From the NCBI RefSeq assembly GCF_027244095.1, contig NC_069662.1, forward strand, positions 10,380,501 to 10,444,500: a stretch of DNA of 64,000 nucleotides. Direction: 5' to 3'. Shown here one piece after another: positions 31,790-42,000 of the stretch. The translations under genes were made by a program, and so were the position numbers. Under the pieces are notes generated by a model. It did no database searches. It saw only the letters and a list, made by a program, of their open reading frames with translations, and was not told the origin of the DNA. Within the stretch, counting starts at the first letter, position 1, and each line of letters starts with the position of its first letter. This DNA comes from Hemicordylus capensis. Taxonomy: Eukaryota; Chordata; Lepidosauria; Squamata; Cordylidae.

Positions 31790-32830
31790 CACCAGACTAT
31801 GTACAAAGGCAGCCCCATGTAGAGTGCATTACAGAAGTCAATTCTGGAGATTACCAACAGATGTACCACTGTTTTGAGGTCATTGATCTCGAGAAACAGG
31901 CAGCTGGCGTATCAGCCGGAGCTGATAGAAAGCACCCCTGGCCACCACCTCAACCTGAGAAACCAGGGAGAGATGTGAATCCATAAGTACTCCCTGACTG
32001 CGAACCTGTTCCTTTTGGGGAAGTGTGACACCATCTAGAATAGGTAGATCAAATTAGTCTCTAGAGTTCTGACCCCGCACAATAAGTACTTCCATCTTAT
32101 CTGGATTCAGATTCAGTTTATTCTCCCTCATCCAGCCCATTACTGCTTCTAGGAAAGCATTTAGGGAGGATATGCCAGCTCCTGAAGAAGTTGACATGGA
32201 GAAGTAGATCTGGGTGTCATCAGCGTACTGGTAACACCCAGCTCCAAATCCCCTGATGAGATCTCCCAGCAGTTTCATGTAGATGTTAAAAGGCATTGGA
32301 GAAAGTATAGAACCTTGAGGGTCACCATACTTAAGCTCAGATTTCAAAGAGCAACAATCTCCAATCAACACCATCTGGAATCTGTCCAAGAGGTAGGAGC
32401 AGAACGACTGTAAAAGAGTGCCTCCCACTCCAACACCCTCAGACATTCCAGAAGGATACCATGGTTGATAGTATCGAAAGCCACTGAGAGATCCAAAAGG
32501 ACCAACAGAGTCACACTTCCTCTGTCAATTCCCAATTGGAGATCATCCATCAGGCTGACCAAGGCAGTCTCCACCCCATAGCCCGCCCCCAAACTGTTTG
32601 AAATGGGTCTAGATAACCAGTTTCCTCCAAGACTGACTGGAGCTGAGAGGCCACCACCCTCTCAATTACCTTGCGCAGCCATGGGAGGTTGGAAACAGAC
32701 CTATAATTGCTCAACTCTGAGGGATCTAATGCAGGCTTCTTTAGAAAAGGTCAACTGATTGCCTCCTTAAGACAAGGAGGCATCCTGCCCTCCCTCAGAG
32801 AAGCATTTATTATTTCCACCAGTCTGTCAG
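31790..32830 (-). mobile_element. L2-like LINE fragment (reverse transcriptase), minus
   Basis: Minus strand encodes LLVLLDLSVAFDTINHGILL, FCSYLLDRFQMV, GDPQGSILSPMPFNIYMK, GCYQYADDTQIYFS and MGWMRENKLNLNPDKMEVLI, the RT fingers, palm (YADD) and following region of an L2/CR1-superfamily LINE, with frame breaks. 3' UTR-side sequence lies at 31790-32045. It continues, after an unrelated insertion at about 32830-33180, into 33185-33310. Confidence 0.88.
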
Positions 32831-33184
32831 GTTAACTACAAAGTTCTTTATTTGCAACCCAAGGTCAGCATAACATAACATAAACAAAACATCTCATAAC
32901 ATTAAAGATACAATTGGAAAAAGGAAATATGTACATATATAGATAAATATCCATGAATAAATAATCAGTAAAATTTTAAAATTAATAAAATAAAAGCTCG
33001 CTGCCGTAAGAATACTGCAGTAGAACAGAATTTGGCCACCTTAAAGGTGACATCTAAAGTTCTATCCTCAAGAAGATAGGAAACATAAAAATCTCCTGAG
33101 CAACCTGGAAAGGGTGTCAGAAGAGGAGTTAATAATGAACTTCTTAAATCTCTATTAAAACTGAAACCAATCCAGTCAAATCAC

Positions 33185-33310
33185 ATAAGAGGAGTTGTTC
33201 AGCATCTCCAGATCAGACATCAAATTAATTGTGGAGTCTCCATCTAGGTCGGCCCAAATCTGAGAGATTTTATCTGCGAAAAACTCTTTAAACTCATTGC
33301 AGCAGGTTGT
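33185..33310 (-). mobile_element. Continuation of the minus-strand L2-like LINE
   Basis: Minus strand reads NEFKEFFADKISQIWADLDG and STINLMSDLEMLNN, the segment upstream of the RT core. It belongs to the 31790-32830 copy and is split from it by about 350 bp of other repeat DNA. Confidence 0.6.
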
Positions 33311-34985
33311 TGCCAGCCATACACTCGATTTGGTCTTTTGTTAAGATCAGGGGGATGTTCTGTGGGTGGGGGATCCAGTGGTTTCCCGATTGTCATGGAC
33401 AGACCACTACCTGGTTAAGATTGGTCTCACAGCCGCAATCCACCCCAGCAGGTGTGGTGGACCTATTAGGATGGTCCATCCAAAAAGGCTGCTGGACCCA
33501 GTAGGATTTCAAAAGGCCTTAGAGGATTTTGATGTTGTTGCGGCGGGTGATTCTGTTGATGCCATGGTGGAAACTTGGAACAGGGAACTCATCAGGGCAG
33601 TAGACATGGTTGCTCCTAAGCATTCAATCCGCCCTGCTTCAAAAATGGCCCCTTGGTATACTGAGGAGTTGTGGGGCCTGAAGCAGTTGGGTAAGTGACT
33701 AGATCGCAAGTGGAGGAGAACTCAGTTCAAATCTGACAGGATGCAGCATGTGACCCATTTGAAGACATATGCAATGGTGGTGCGTGCAGCAAAAAAGAGA
33801 TTTTTGTCTGCGTGAATTGTGGCTGCAGTTTCGTGCTCAGCAGAGCTATCCCTGGTTGTGAGGAGTTTAGTTTCTGCTCATTCTACTTCAAATCAGTCCC
33901 CGGGGTCTTTCTTCTGTGATGCTTTTAATGGGTTCTTTGCAAACAAGAAAGTTTCTTTGCAAACAAGAAATCCTCCTGTATTCGTGCTGACTTGGACCCC
34001 ACTATTTTTGCAAGGTCTATGGAGGAGGTGTCCAGCGATACCTCTTGCAGTATTAGATGGGATCAGTTTCAATCTGTGACTCCTGGGGATGTGGACAAGC
34101 TGCTTGGGGTGAGGCGGCCTACCACCTGCTCTCTGGATCCTTGCCCAACTTGGCTGCTTTTATCTAGCAGGGAGATTGTTGGAGGTAGCCAAGTTAATAC
34201 CATAAATGCATCACTGAGAAAGGGTAGGGTACCTCCTTGTTTGAAGGAGGCAATGGTTAGACCACTCCTTAAGAAGCCTTCACTGGACCTATTAGTGATG
34301 TATAGTTACAGGCCAATCTCCAATCTCCCTTGGTTGGGCAAGGTGACTGAGAGGGTGGTGGCCGACCAGCTCCAGGCAGTTCTGAAGGAAACTGATTATT
34401 TATGCCCATTTCAAACTAGCTTTAGAGCTGGCTTTGGGGTTGAGACAGCCTTGGTCGGCCTGATGCATGACCTTTACCGGGCAACCAACAGAGGGAGTGT
34501 GACTCTACTGGTTCTTCTGGATCTCTCGGTGGCATTCGATACCATTGACCATTGTATCCTTCTGGATCGCCTGGGGGAGTTGGGGATAGGTGGCATTGCT
34601 TTGCAGTGGTTCCACTCCTATCTCTCAGGAAGATTCCAGATGGTGGAGCTTAGAGACAGTTGCTCCTCAAAATGGTAACTCAGGGCTCCATTCTGTCACC
34701 AGTGCTTTTCAATATCTACATGAAACCACCTGGTGAGGTCATCAGGAGATTTGGTGCTGGGTGTTATCAGTATGCTGATGACACCCAAATCTACTTCTCC
34801 TTTCCATCTTCAGGAAATGGCACTCATTCTCTAAATGCCTGCCTACAAGCAATATTGAGCTGGATGAAGAATAACAAATTGAAGATGAATCCAAGCAAGA
34901 CAGAGTTGCTCATTTTGTGGGGCTCAGAATCTGAGGGGTGAGTTAGATCTTCCTGTGCTGGATAGGGTTACAATACACTCCTCCA
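33311..34985 (+). mobile_element. L2-like LINE fragment (endonuclease end and reverse transcriptase), plus
   Basis: Plus strand encodes SWTDHYLVKIGLTA (end of the APE-type endonuclease), RLLDPVGFQKALEDFD, NASLRKGRVPPCLKEAMVRP, YRPISNLPWLGKVTERVVAD, FRAGFGVETALVGLMHDL, LLVLLDLSVAFDTIDHCILL, QGSILSPVLFNIYMKPP, GCYQYADDTQIYFSF and NKLKMNPSKTELLIL. At least two frame breaks (near 33700-33990 and 34675). Oriented away from the minus copy at 31790-33310. Confidence 0.9.
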
Positions 34986-35494
34986 TAAGGAGCAGGTGCA
35001 CACCTTGGGAGTACTCCTGGACCCAGGACTTACTCATGTTTGAGAAGTGTGTTGTGCTGTATTTTTTTCTTACCAATAAACATATGTTAGTTTTACATGG
35101 GAGTGATGCACTGCTGAGAGTTAAAGGTGTACTTTTCTGATCAGTCCTGACCACTTTGTTGTTAAAGCAATTGGAAGGGAGATTTCTTTATTCCTTTATC
35201 TACCCCAGCTGCAGCAGAAGTGCACAGATAAGGAGAGCACTGCTAATTAATATTGTCTGGAGACATGGAGGTCATTCACACAGTGAGCCGTTTCTCACGA
35301 GCAGTGGGAAAGGGCTACCCGGTTTGCGGGAAGAAAGCCCGAAAGTGCCAGCCTCCTTGCAGATGATTGTTCCATCATCCCTGAGCAATCCCTGGCTAAT
35401 CACCTGCCCAGATGAGCACCAGCTGCTGCCAGCAGCTCCAAGAGTCAGGGTGCTGGGTTGCACCCTCCTGCATTGCCCCAACTCAGGATAGGGG

Positions 35495-35900
35495 TGTGCA
35501 TGGAACCGGCTGGCCCAGTTCAGTTCAAGTCCAGACCGGACTCGAACTGGTCCGGGCCAGTTCAGTCCAGCACCCCCTTGCCCCCCCCCCCAGTTTGGTT
35601 CAGTCTGCGGGGCTCCGCAGACCTTTTTTCCAAAAAAGTATTTTTTAAAACTTAGTTGTTGGAGATGGTGGGAGGAGGGGTCTGTGGAGGTTCCCCCTCC
35701 CCCTTCTGGCCTCTCTTACAGCCCAAACTGGCCCATTCAGCTGGCTCTTCAGCCCGTTCAGGCTTCCCCCCTCCAGCGTGGTGGCCATGTTGGAGGCTGT
35801 CATGCCTGCAATTGGCCTCTGCATGACCGATGCAATGCAGAGGCCAATTGCGCAGGTGCGTTGGCCTCCAAAATGTTTGACGCACTGGAGAGGGAAGGCC
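35495..35900. mobile_element. TAGGGGTGTGCA-family element, right end unclear
   Basis: Starts 'taggggtgtgcatggaaccg' with 'ggcccagttcagttcaagtc', then GC-rich interior including inverted 'gccaattgcgcaggtgcgttggcc'-like sequence (two shorter pieces around 35810-35870). Only the left end is clear. Confidence 0.5.
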
Positions 35901-35984
35901 CGAAATGCTGTGCCTGTTGTCATTAGTTTAGTTTTCTTTAAATATAGTTTTAGTCCCATTTTTTCTCTTTTTTTTTCATTACTA

Positions 35985-36165
35985 GAGCTCACGGATAATC
36001 TGCATTATTAGCTTTCAAAGTGGTGTCATCAGTGTAGCACAGGTTATTGATGTTTCTTCCTGAAACTTTAAAACTACATACATCTTCTTCAAATCCAGCT
36101 TCTCTCAGTATATGTTCAGCATATGTTGAATAAATAAGGAGAAAGTATACAGTCTTGTCCTACAA
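35985..36165 (-). mobile_element. Bov-B (RTE) LINE reverse-transcriptase fragment
   Basis: Minus strand encodes GQDCILSPYLFNIYAEHILR, EAGFEEDVCSFKVSGRN and INNLCYTDDTTLKA, matching the RQGCxLSPxLFNxYAEHIM...GRNINNLRYADDTTL pattern of Bov-B/RTE reverse transcriptases. A short relic. Bov-B is the known partner LINE of the Sauria SINEs seen in this window. Confidence 0.75.
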
Positions 36166-36384
36166 CCTCATTTCAACCCCCTGCTAACTGGGCAAAGAGG
36201 AATCTTTTATCTCTTTGGTGATTCTCTTTATTTAGCAGGGGCAAAGAGGCACCTTTTAACTCTTTGGTGATTCTCTTTATTTAGCAGGGGGAGAGTAACT
36301 GGCCCTATCCACCCCCAGCACAGTACCTCCAGTGACTGTTGCTGGTGTCTATCTTGTGGGTTTTTTTAGAATGTGAGCCCTTTG

Positions 36385-36471
36385 GGGACAGGGAGCCATC
36401 TTATTTATTTATTATTTATCTGTGTAAACCTCGCTAAGCCATTTTTGGAAGGGCGGTATAGAAATCAAATC

Positions 36472-36520
<49 letters not shown>
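36385..36520 (+). repeat. L2/CR1-type LINE 3' tail with (AAT)n
   Basis: 'taaacctcgctaagccattt' and 'ggaagggcggtatagaaatc' followed by 16 AAT units (36472-36520). The R4 LINE fragment follows immediately. Confidence 0.75.
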
Positions 36521-36521
<1 letters not shown>

Positions 36522-36540
36522 GATAGGCTATACCTCCCTC

Positions 36541-37600
36541 GCAGCTCAGGTGGAAGAGGAATGCTGCAAGTCCATCAAACAGTAGAGGAGGAGAAAAGAG
36601 GTCTTGAAGAATATATCAAGGACAGTGAAGAAGATGCACTTAAAATGGTCAATAACGCAAAACTATTCAACACCAATGAAACAAAGCAGGCCTACAAGAA
36701 AGAACAAGTCAAGTACCGAGCAGAAAAATGGAAAAAGAAGCCCCTGCATGGTCAATATTTGCACAATATAAGTGGAAAATCAGACATCACCAAGACCTGG
36801 TAATGGCTTAAGAATGGCAACTTGAAGAAAGAAACAGAGGGTTTAATACTGGCTGCGCAAGAACAGGCACTAAGAACAAATGCAATAAGAGCAAAAGTCA
36901 AAAAATCCACAACAAACAGCAAGTGCTGCCTTTGTAAAGAAGCAGATGAAACAGTGGACCACCTAATCAGCTGTTGTAAAAAGATCGCACAGACTGACTA
37001 CAAACAAAGGCATGACAAGGTAGCAGGGATGATACACTGGAACATCTGTAAAAAATACAAGCTACCTGTAGCCAAACATTGGTGGGACGAATTGAAAAAG
37101 TTGAAGAAAATGAAGATGTAAAAATATTATGGGACTTCCGACTACAGACAGACAAACATCTGCCACACAATACACCAGATATAACTGTAGTCGAGAAGAA
37201 AGAAGAACAAGTCAAAAAAATCGACACAGCAATAGCCGGCAATAGCAGAATAGAAGAAAAAGAAATAGAAAAAATCACCAAATACAAAGATCTACAAATT
37301 GAAATTGAAAGGCTGTGGCAGAAAAAGACCAAAATAATCCCAGTGGTAATTGGCGCCCTGGGTGCAGTTCCAAAAGACCTTGAAGAGCACCTCAACACCA
37401 TAGGGGCCACAGAAATCACCATCAGCCAATTACGAAAAGCAGCTTTACTGGGAACAGCCTATATTTTGCGACGATATCTATAATAACCAACAGTATTGAT
37501 GATAAAATTCAGCCATCCCAGGTCCTTGGGAAGGACTCGCTGTCTCGATAAAATAAACGAGTCGGTGGCACCTGTCTGACTGTGTAAACAAGATTATTGA
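36541..37600 (+). mobile_element. R4-clade LINE fragment (C-terminal zinc knuckle and endonuclease)
   Basis: Plus strand encodes KPLHGQYLHNISGKSDITKT, then KCCLCKEADETVDHLISCC (C-x2-C-x7-H-x4-C type knuckle), HNTPDITVVEKKEEQVKKID (restriction-like endonuclease P-D...E-K core) and KIIPVVIGALGAVPKDLEEH. A stop at about 36801 and a frame change near 37120 break it. The arrangement (knuckle, then restriction-like endonuclease C-terminal to RT) is that of R2/R4-type site-selective LINEs; the sequence fits the R4/Dong group known in lizards. 5'-truncated. Confidence 0.8.
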
Positions 37601-37915
37601 ACGGCTGTGGCCGAAAAAGACCAAAATAATCCCAGTGGTAATTGGTGCCCTGGGTGCAGTTCCAAAAGATCTTGAAGTGCACCTCAACACCATGGGGGCC
37701 ACAGAAATCACCATCAGCCAGTTACAAAAAGCAGCTTTACTGGGAACAGCCTATATTTTGCGATGATATCTATAATAACCAACAGTATTGATGATAAAAT
37801 TCAGCCATCCCAGGTCCTTGGGAAGGACTCGATGTCTGGATAAAACAAACCAGTCAATAACACCTGTCTGACTGTGTAAATAGATAATAATAATTCTATC
37901 TCGTCTATCCATGTG
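37601..37915 (+). mobile_element. Second tandem copy of the R4 LINE 3' end
   Basis: Repeats 37312-37600 ('aaaagaccaaaataatccca', 'tatattttgcgatgatatct', 'aggtccttgggaaggactcg', 'acacctgtctgactgtgtaa') with few differences. The second copy ends in AATAATAAT. Either a tandem duplication or a second truncated insertion at the same place. Confidence 0.8.
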
Positions 37916-38113
37916 GTTTTCTTGGTAAAATACAGGAGTGGTTTAACATTGCCTTCTCCCACAGACTATGAAATTTATAGCTGCAAAGCTATAAAGGTTT
38001 ATATTTTAACTAAGGAATAAATACCACAGTGGAAATCACAGGCACTGAAACAGCTCAAGACAATATTTGATTGGGTGCTGACTAACAGCACCATAACAGG
38101 GCCATAAAGTACA

Positions 38114-38119
38114 TTTATT
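38114..38119 (-). terminator. Candidate poly(A) signal of V2R-3
   Basis: AATAAA on the coding strand, beginning 31 nt after the stop codon at 38150-38152. Position and sequence suit a polyadenylation signal. It is in A/T-rich DNA, so chance occurrence is possible. Confidence 0.4.
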
Positions 38120-38149
38120 CATTCATAAATTTAGCCATAGATGGTTTGC

Positions 38150-39048
38150 TTATTTGCTTCCCATTAATTTTTCTTTTTTGTTCAGATCAGGCCTCAACAT
38201 AATAATGTAACATTTGGGGGAAAAGATGCAACCTAGTATCCCAACACTGGAAGCTAAAATGGAGAAGATCTCCACAGCCACCATATATTTTCCTCTTGTG
38301 CTCAGGTAGGTTGGAACAAAGGATAGCCAAACACTGCAAAATACCAACATGCTGAAGGTGATGAATTTGGCTTCATTGAAACTGTCAGGTAACTTCCTGG
38401 CCACAAAAGCCACAGTGAAGCTGAAAATAGCCAGGGAGCCCATAAAACCCAGAACACAGCAAAACATGAGAGTCGAACCTTCATTACATTCCAGGACAAT
38501 TTCTTCATTCATTGACTGCATGTCAGCATCTGGGAAAGGCGGAGAGATCGTTAGCCATACAGTACAAATAACTGCTTGAATGAGGGTGCAGGAAAGAACA
38601 ATGGATATTACTAGTCTTTTCCCCATCCATTTCCTCATCTTGGATCCTGGTTTAGTAGCCATAAAGGCTAGAATCACAATGATGGTTTTGGCCAAAAGGC
38701 AAGAAACTGCCAATGAGAAGAGGATGGCAAAAGCAATTTGTCGAAGGAGGCATGACATCTTTTCTGGTCGGCCAATGAACAGGAAAGCACAGAGGAAGGA
38801 GAGAAGGAGGGAGATGAGGAGAGTATAGGTGAGGCTCCGGTTGTTGGCTTTGACGATGGGAGTGTCCTGGTTTTTAATGAAGACCCCAAGGATTAAAACT
38901 GTGATGAGAGAAAAGGAAAGGGCAGAAGTGGCCAAGATGGTTCCCAGAGGTTCTTTATAGGATAAGAAGGTTATCACTTTTGGAATGCATCCATCTTGGT
39001 TATTGTTTGTATAATGATCTTCTGCACACTGAAAACAGTCATCTGTGT
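38150..39048 (-). CDS. V2R-3 exon 6 (seven-helix domain)
   Basis: 899 bp after TTTTTCAG, phase 1 entry. It encodes [80 protein letters not shown] and [20 protein letters not shown], ending LMGSK. The same length as V2R-2 exon 6. Confidence 0.96.
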
Positions 39049-42000
39049 CTGAAAAAGAATGTAATTTGCTATTTCACTGTATATTCTAGCATGCATTAAT
39101 TAAACTAGAATATTAGAAAATAGGGATGTGCAAAAAATTTCGGGCACAGAACGATCTGTGCCCGAAATGAGCAATTTCGGGTGATTCGGGTCCAAACCAA
39201 ATCACCCCCGATGTCCCCTGATATTTTGGGGGGGCTGAGCCGAATCACCTGAATTTTGGGCCCGAAAAATTCGGGTGATTCAGGATGACATCTCTTTGAA
39301 TTCCCCGCCTTTTTGCATCCATTGATTTGAATGCAAAAAGGTCTCAAGTGATGTCAGCCTGAATTTTGGGTCCCAGGGGCAAAATAGTGGGGTGGGGTGG
39401 TAGTGCATAATGGCTGGAGGCTACCACCCCAATTTCAGAGTGATGGGGCAGAGGACTGATTTTTGGAGAATTGTTGAAGTTTACGTGTCTGTAAGGTTTT
39501 CCCCCATAGAGAAGCATTGAGGTGTCAGCAAATTGATAGCTTCACGCGGGGGTCAAAGGGGTGGCCTAGAGCTGTGTGGGGTTGATGGTAGTGCCAGGTA
39601 GGGTCAAGGAAGCTACCTTAATTTTTTCAAAGGATTTGGGCAGAGGGCTGATTTTTGGGGAATTGTTAAATTTTACGCGTCTTTAAGGTTTTTCCCCATA
39701 AAGAAGCATTGAGGTGTCAGCAGCCCCATAAGTTCACTTGGGGGGTGCTGGGTGGCCCAGAGTGAGTGGTGGTGTAGTGCACATAGGGTGCCAACCACCC
39801 CCATGGGTTTTTAACCCATGGGGTACAGGGTTCTCTTGTTTCTGAGGTATTGAGTGTGGATTCTATGATAGCAAATGAGATTTTCAATGAGACACCATGA
39901 ATCCACTCTTATTTGCTATCATAGAATCCACACTCAGGACACCTCAGAAACAACAGAACCAAGTACCCCATGGGTTAGAAACCCATGGGGGTGGTTGGCA
40001 CCCTATGTGCACTACACCACCACTCGCTCTGGGCCACCCCAGCACCCCCCAAGTGCACTTATGGGGCTGCTGAAAGCTCCATTATAACTTATTATGAGGA
40101 AAAACCTTAAAGACGCGTAAACTTCAACAATTAACCAAAAATCAGCCCTCTGCCCAAATCCTTTGAAAAAATTCAGGTAGCTTCCCTGCCCCTAACCGGC
40201 ACTACCACCAACCCCACACCACTCTAGGCCACCCCTTTCCCCCGACGTGAAGCTATACACCCTTCATTATATCTAATGGGGGGAAACCTTAAAGACACGT
40301 AAACTTCAACAATTAACCAAAAATCACCCTTTTGCCCAATTCCTTTCAAATAATTCCGGTAGCTTCCTTGCCCACCCTAGGAACTACCACCCACCACACT
40401 CCTCTCTACGACACCCCTTTCCCCCCGACGTGAAGCTATACATTTGCTGACACCTCCATGCTTCTTTGTGGAGAAAAACCTTAAAGACGCGTAAACTTCA
40501 AAAATCACTTAAAAATCACCCCTTTGCCCAATTCCTTTCAAATAATTCAGGTAGCTTCCTTGCCCACCCTAGGAACTACCACCCACCACACTCCACTCTA
40601 CAACACCCCTTTCCCCCCGACGTGAAGCTATACATTTGCTGCAATCCTCATTATTCTCTATGAGGAATTCAAAAATATTTTAACAATTCACCAATAATCA
40701 GAGGAGTGTCCAATTACCTTGGGATTTTTTGGGTGGTAGGCACCCCTATCTGTCTACCACTAGTAGACAGATAAAAACTAGTAGCTTCTCCAAGGTTGCA
40801 GGCAGGAGTCTCTCCAGCCCTATCTTCGAGAAGCCAGGGAGGGAACCTGGGTCTTTCTGCATGCGAAGCAGATGCTCTTCAACCGAGCTACTGCCGCATC
40901 CCCTTAGGACAACATCTTACAGTGCTCACATCCCATTCAAAATGCAAACCAGGGTGGACCCTGCTTAGCAAAGGGGACAATTCATGCTTGCTACCACAAG
41001 ACCAGCTGTCTTCCATCTGCAGAGTGTCTGTAGTGTGAGAAGGTTTTGGCAAATTCATTCTTTTTGGCTGGTTCAGGCCATCCAAAATGTTTGGATGCCA
41101 GATCATTTGATAAAAAACCTCCACAATATTGAATTGTGATCAACATTTCAATTACCATGAGTTCCTACTCCATACCCACTGGTGTAATGTATGTAAGGAG
41201 GATCCTTGCTGGTCTTGTGGTAGCAGGCATGAATTCTCCAATTTGCTAAGCAGGATCCATCCTGGCTTGCATCTGAATGGGAGAGGTCCGTCTGCATTTG
41301 CCACCAGCTCATCTGGTGGCCACTCAGGGATGGGCCTTCTCTGCTGCTGCCCTGAGGCTTTGGAATGCACTCCCTGGTGAAATAAGAGCCTCCCCAACTC
41401 TGACAGCTTTTAAAAAGTCTTTAAAGATGCATCTGTTCACACAGGATTTTAATTAATATTGTTTTAATGGTTTTAATGCTGTTTTAATATATTCTTTAAA
41501 AAATTTTAAATTGTTGTAATGTTTCAAACTTTTTGTTTTTGTTTTAACTAATGTTTTACTTTCTGTTTTTATTTTGTTGTAAACCACCCAGAGACATAAG
41601 TTTTGGGCAGTATAAAAATATGTTAATAAATAAATAAATACATGTGAGTATTGTAAGCTATTCCCCTTAGGGGACAGAACCACTCTGGGAAGAGCACCTG
41701 CATGCTTTCATACAGAAGGTTCCATGTTCCCTCCTGGCATCTCCAGATAGGGCTGGGAGAGACTCCTGCCTGTAACCTTGGAGAAACTGCTTCCAATTCG
41801 TGTAGACAATATTGAGCTAGAAAGACCAATGGTCTGACTCAATAGAAGGCAGCTTTCTATGTTCCTATATTCAATAGCCAATATCCAGAGCAAGGAACTG
41901 CAAGTGGAATGAGTGTTTTGCACTAGCATCAGAGGATTGCTTAGTTTCACCAAAAACAAAAACCAACACACCAACAAACCAGAGATTGTGCAAGTGTGTT

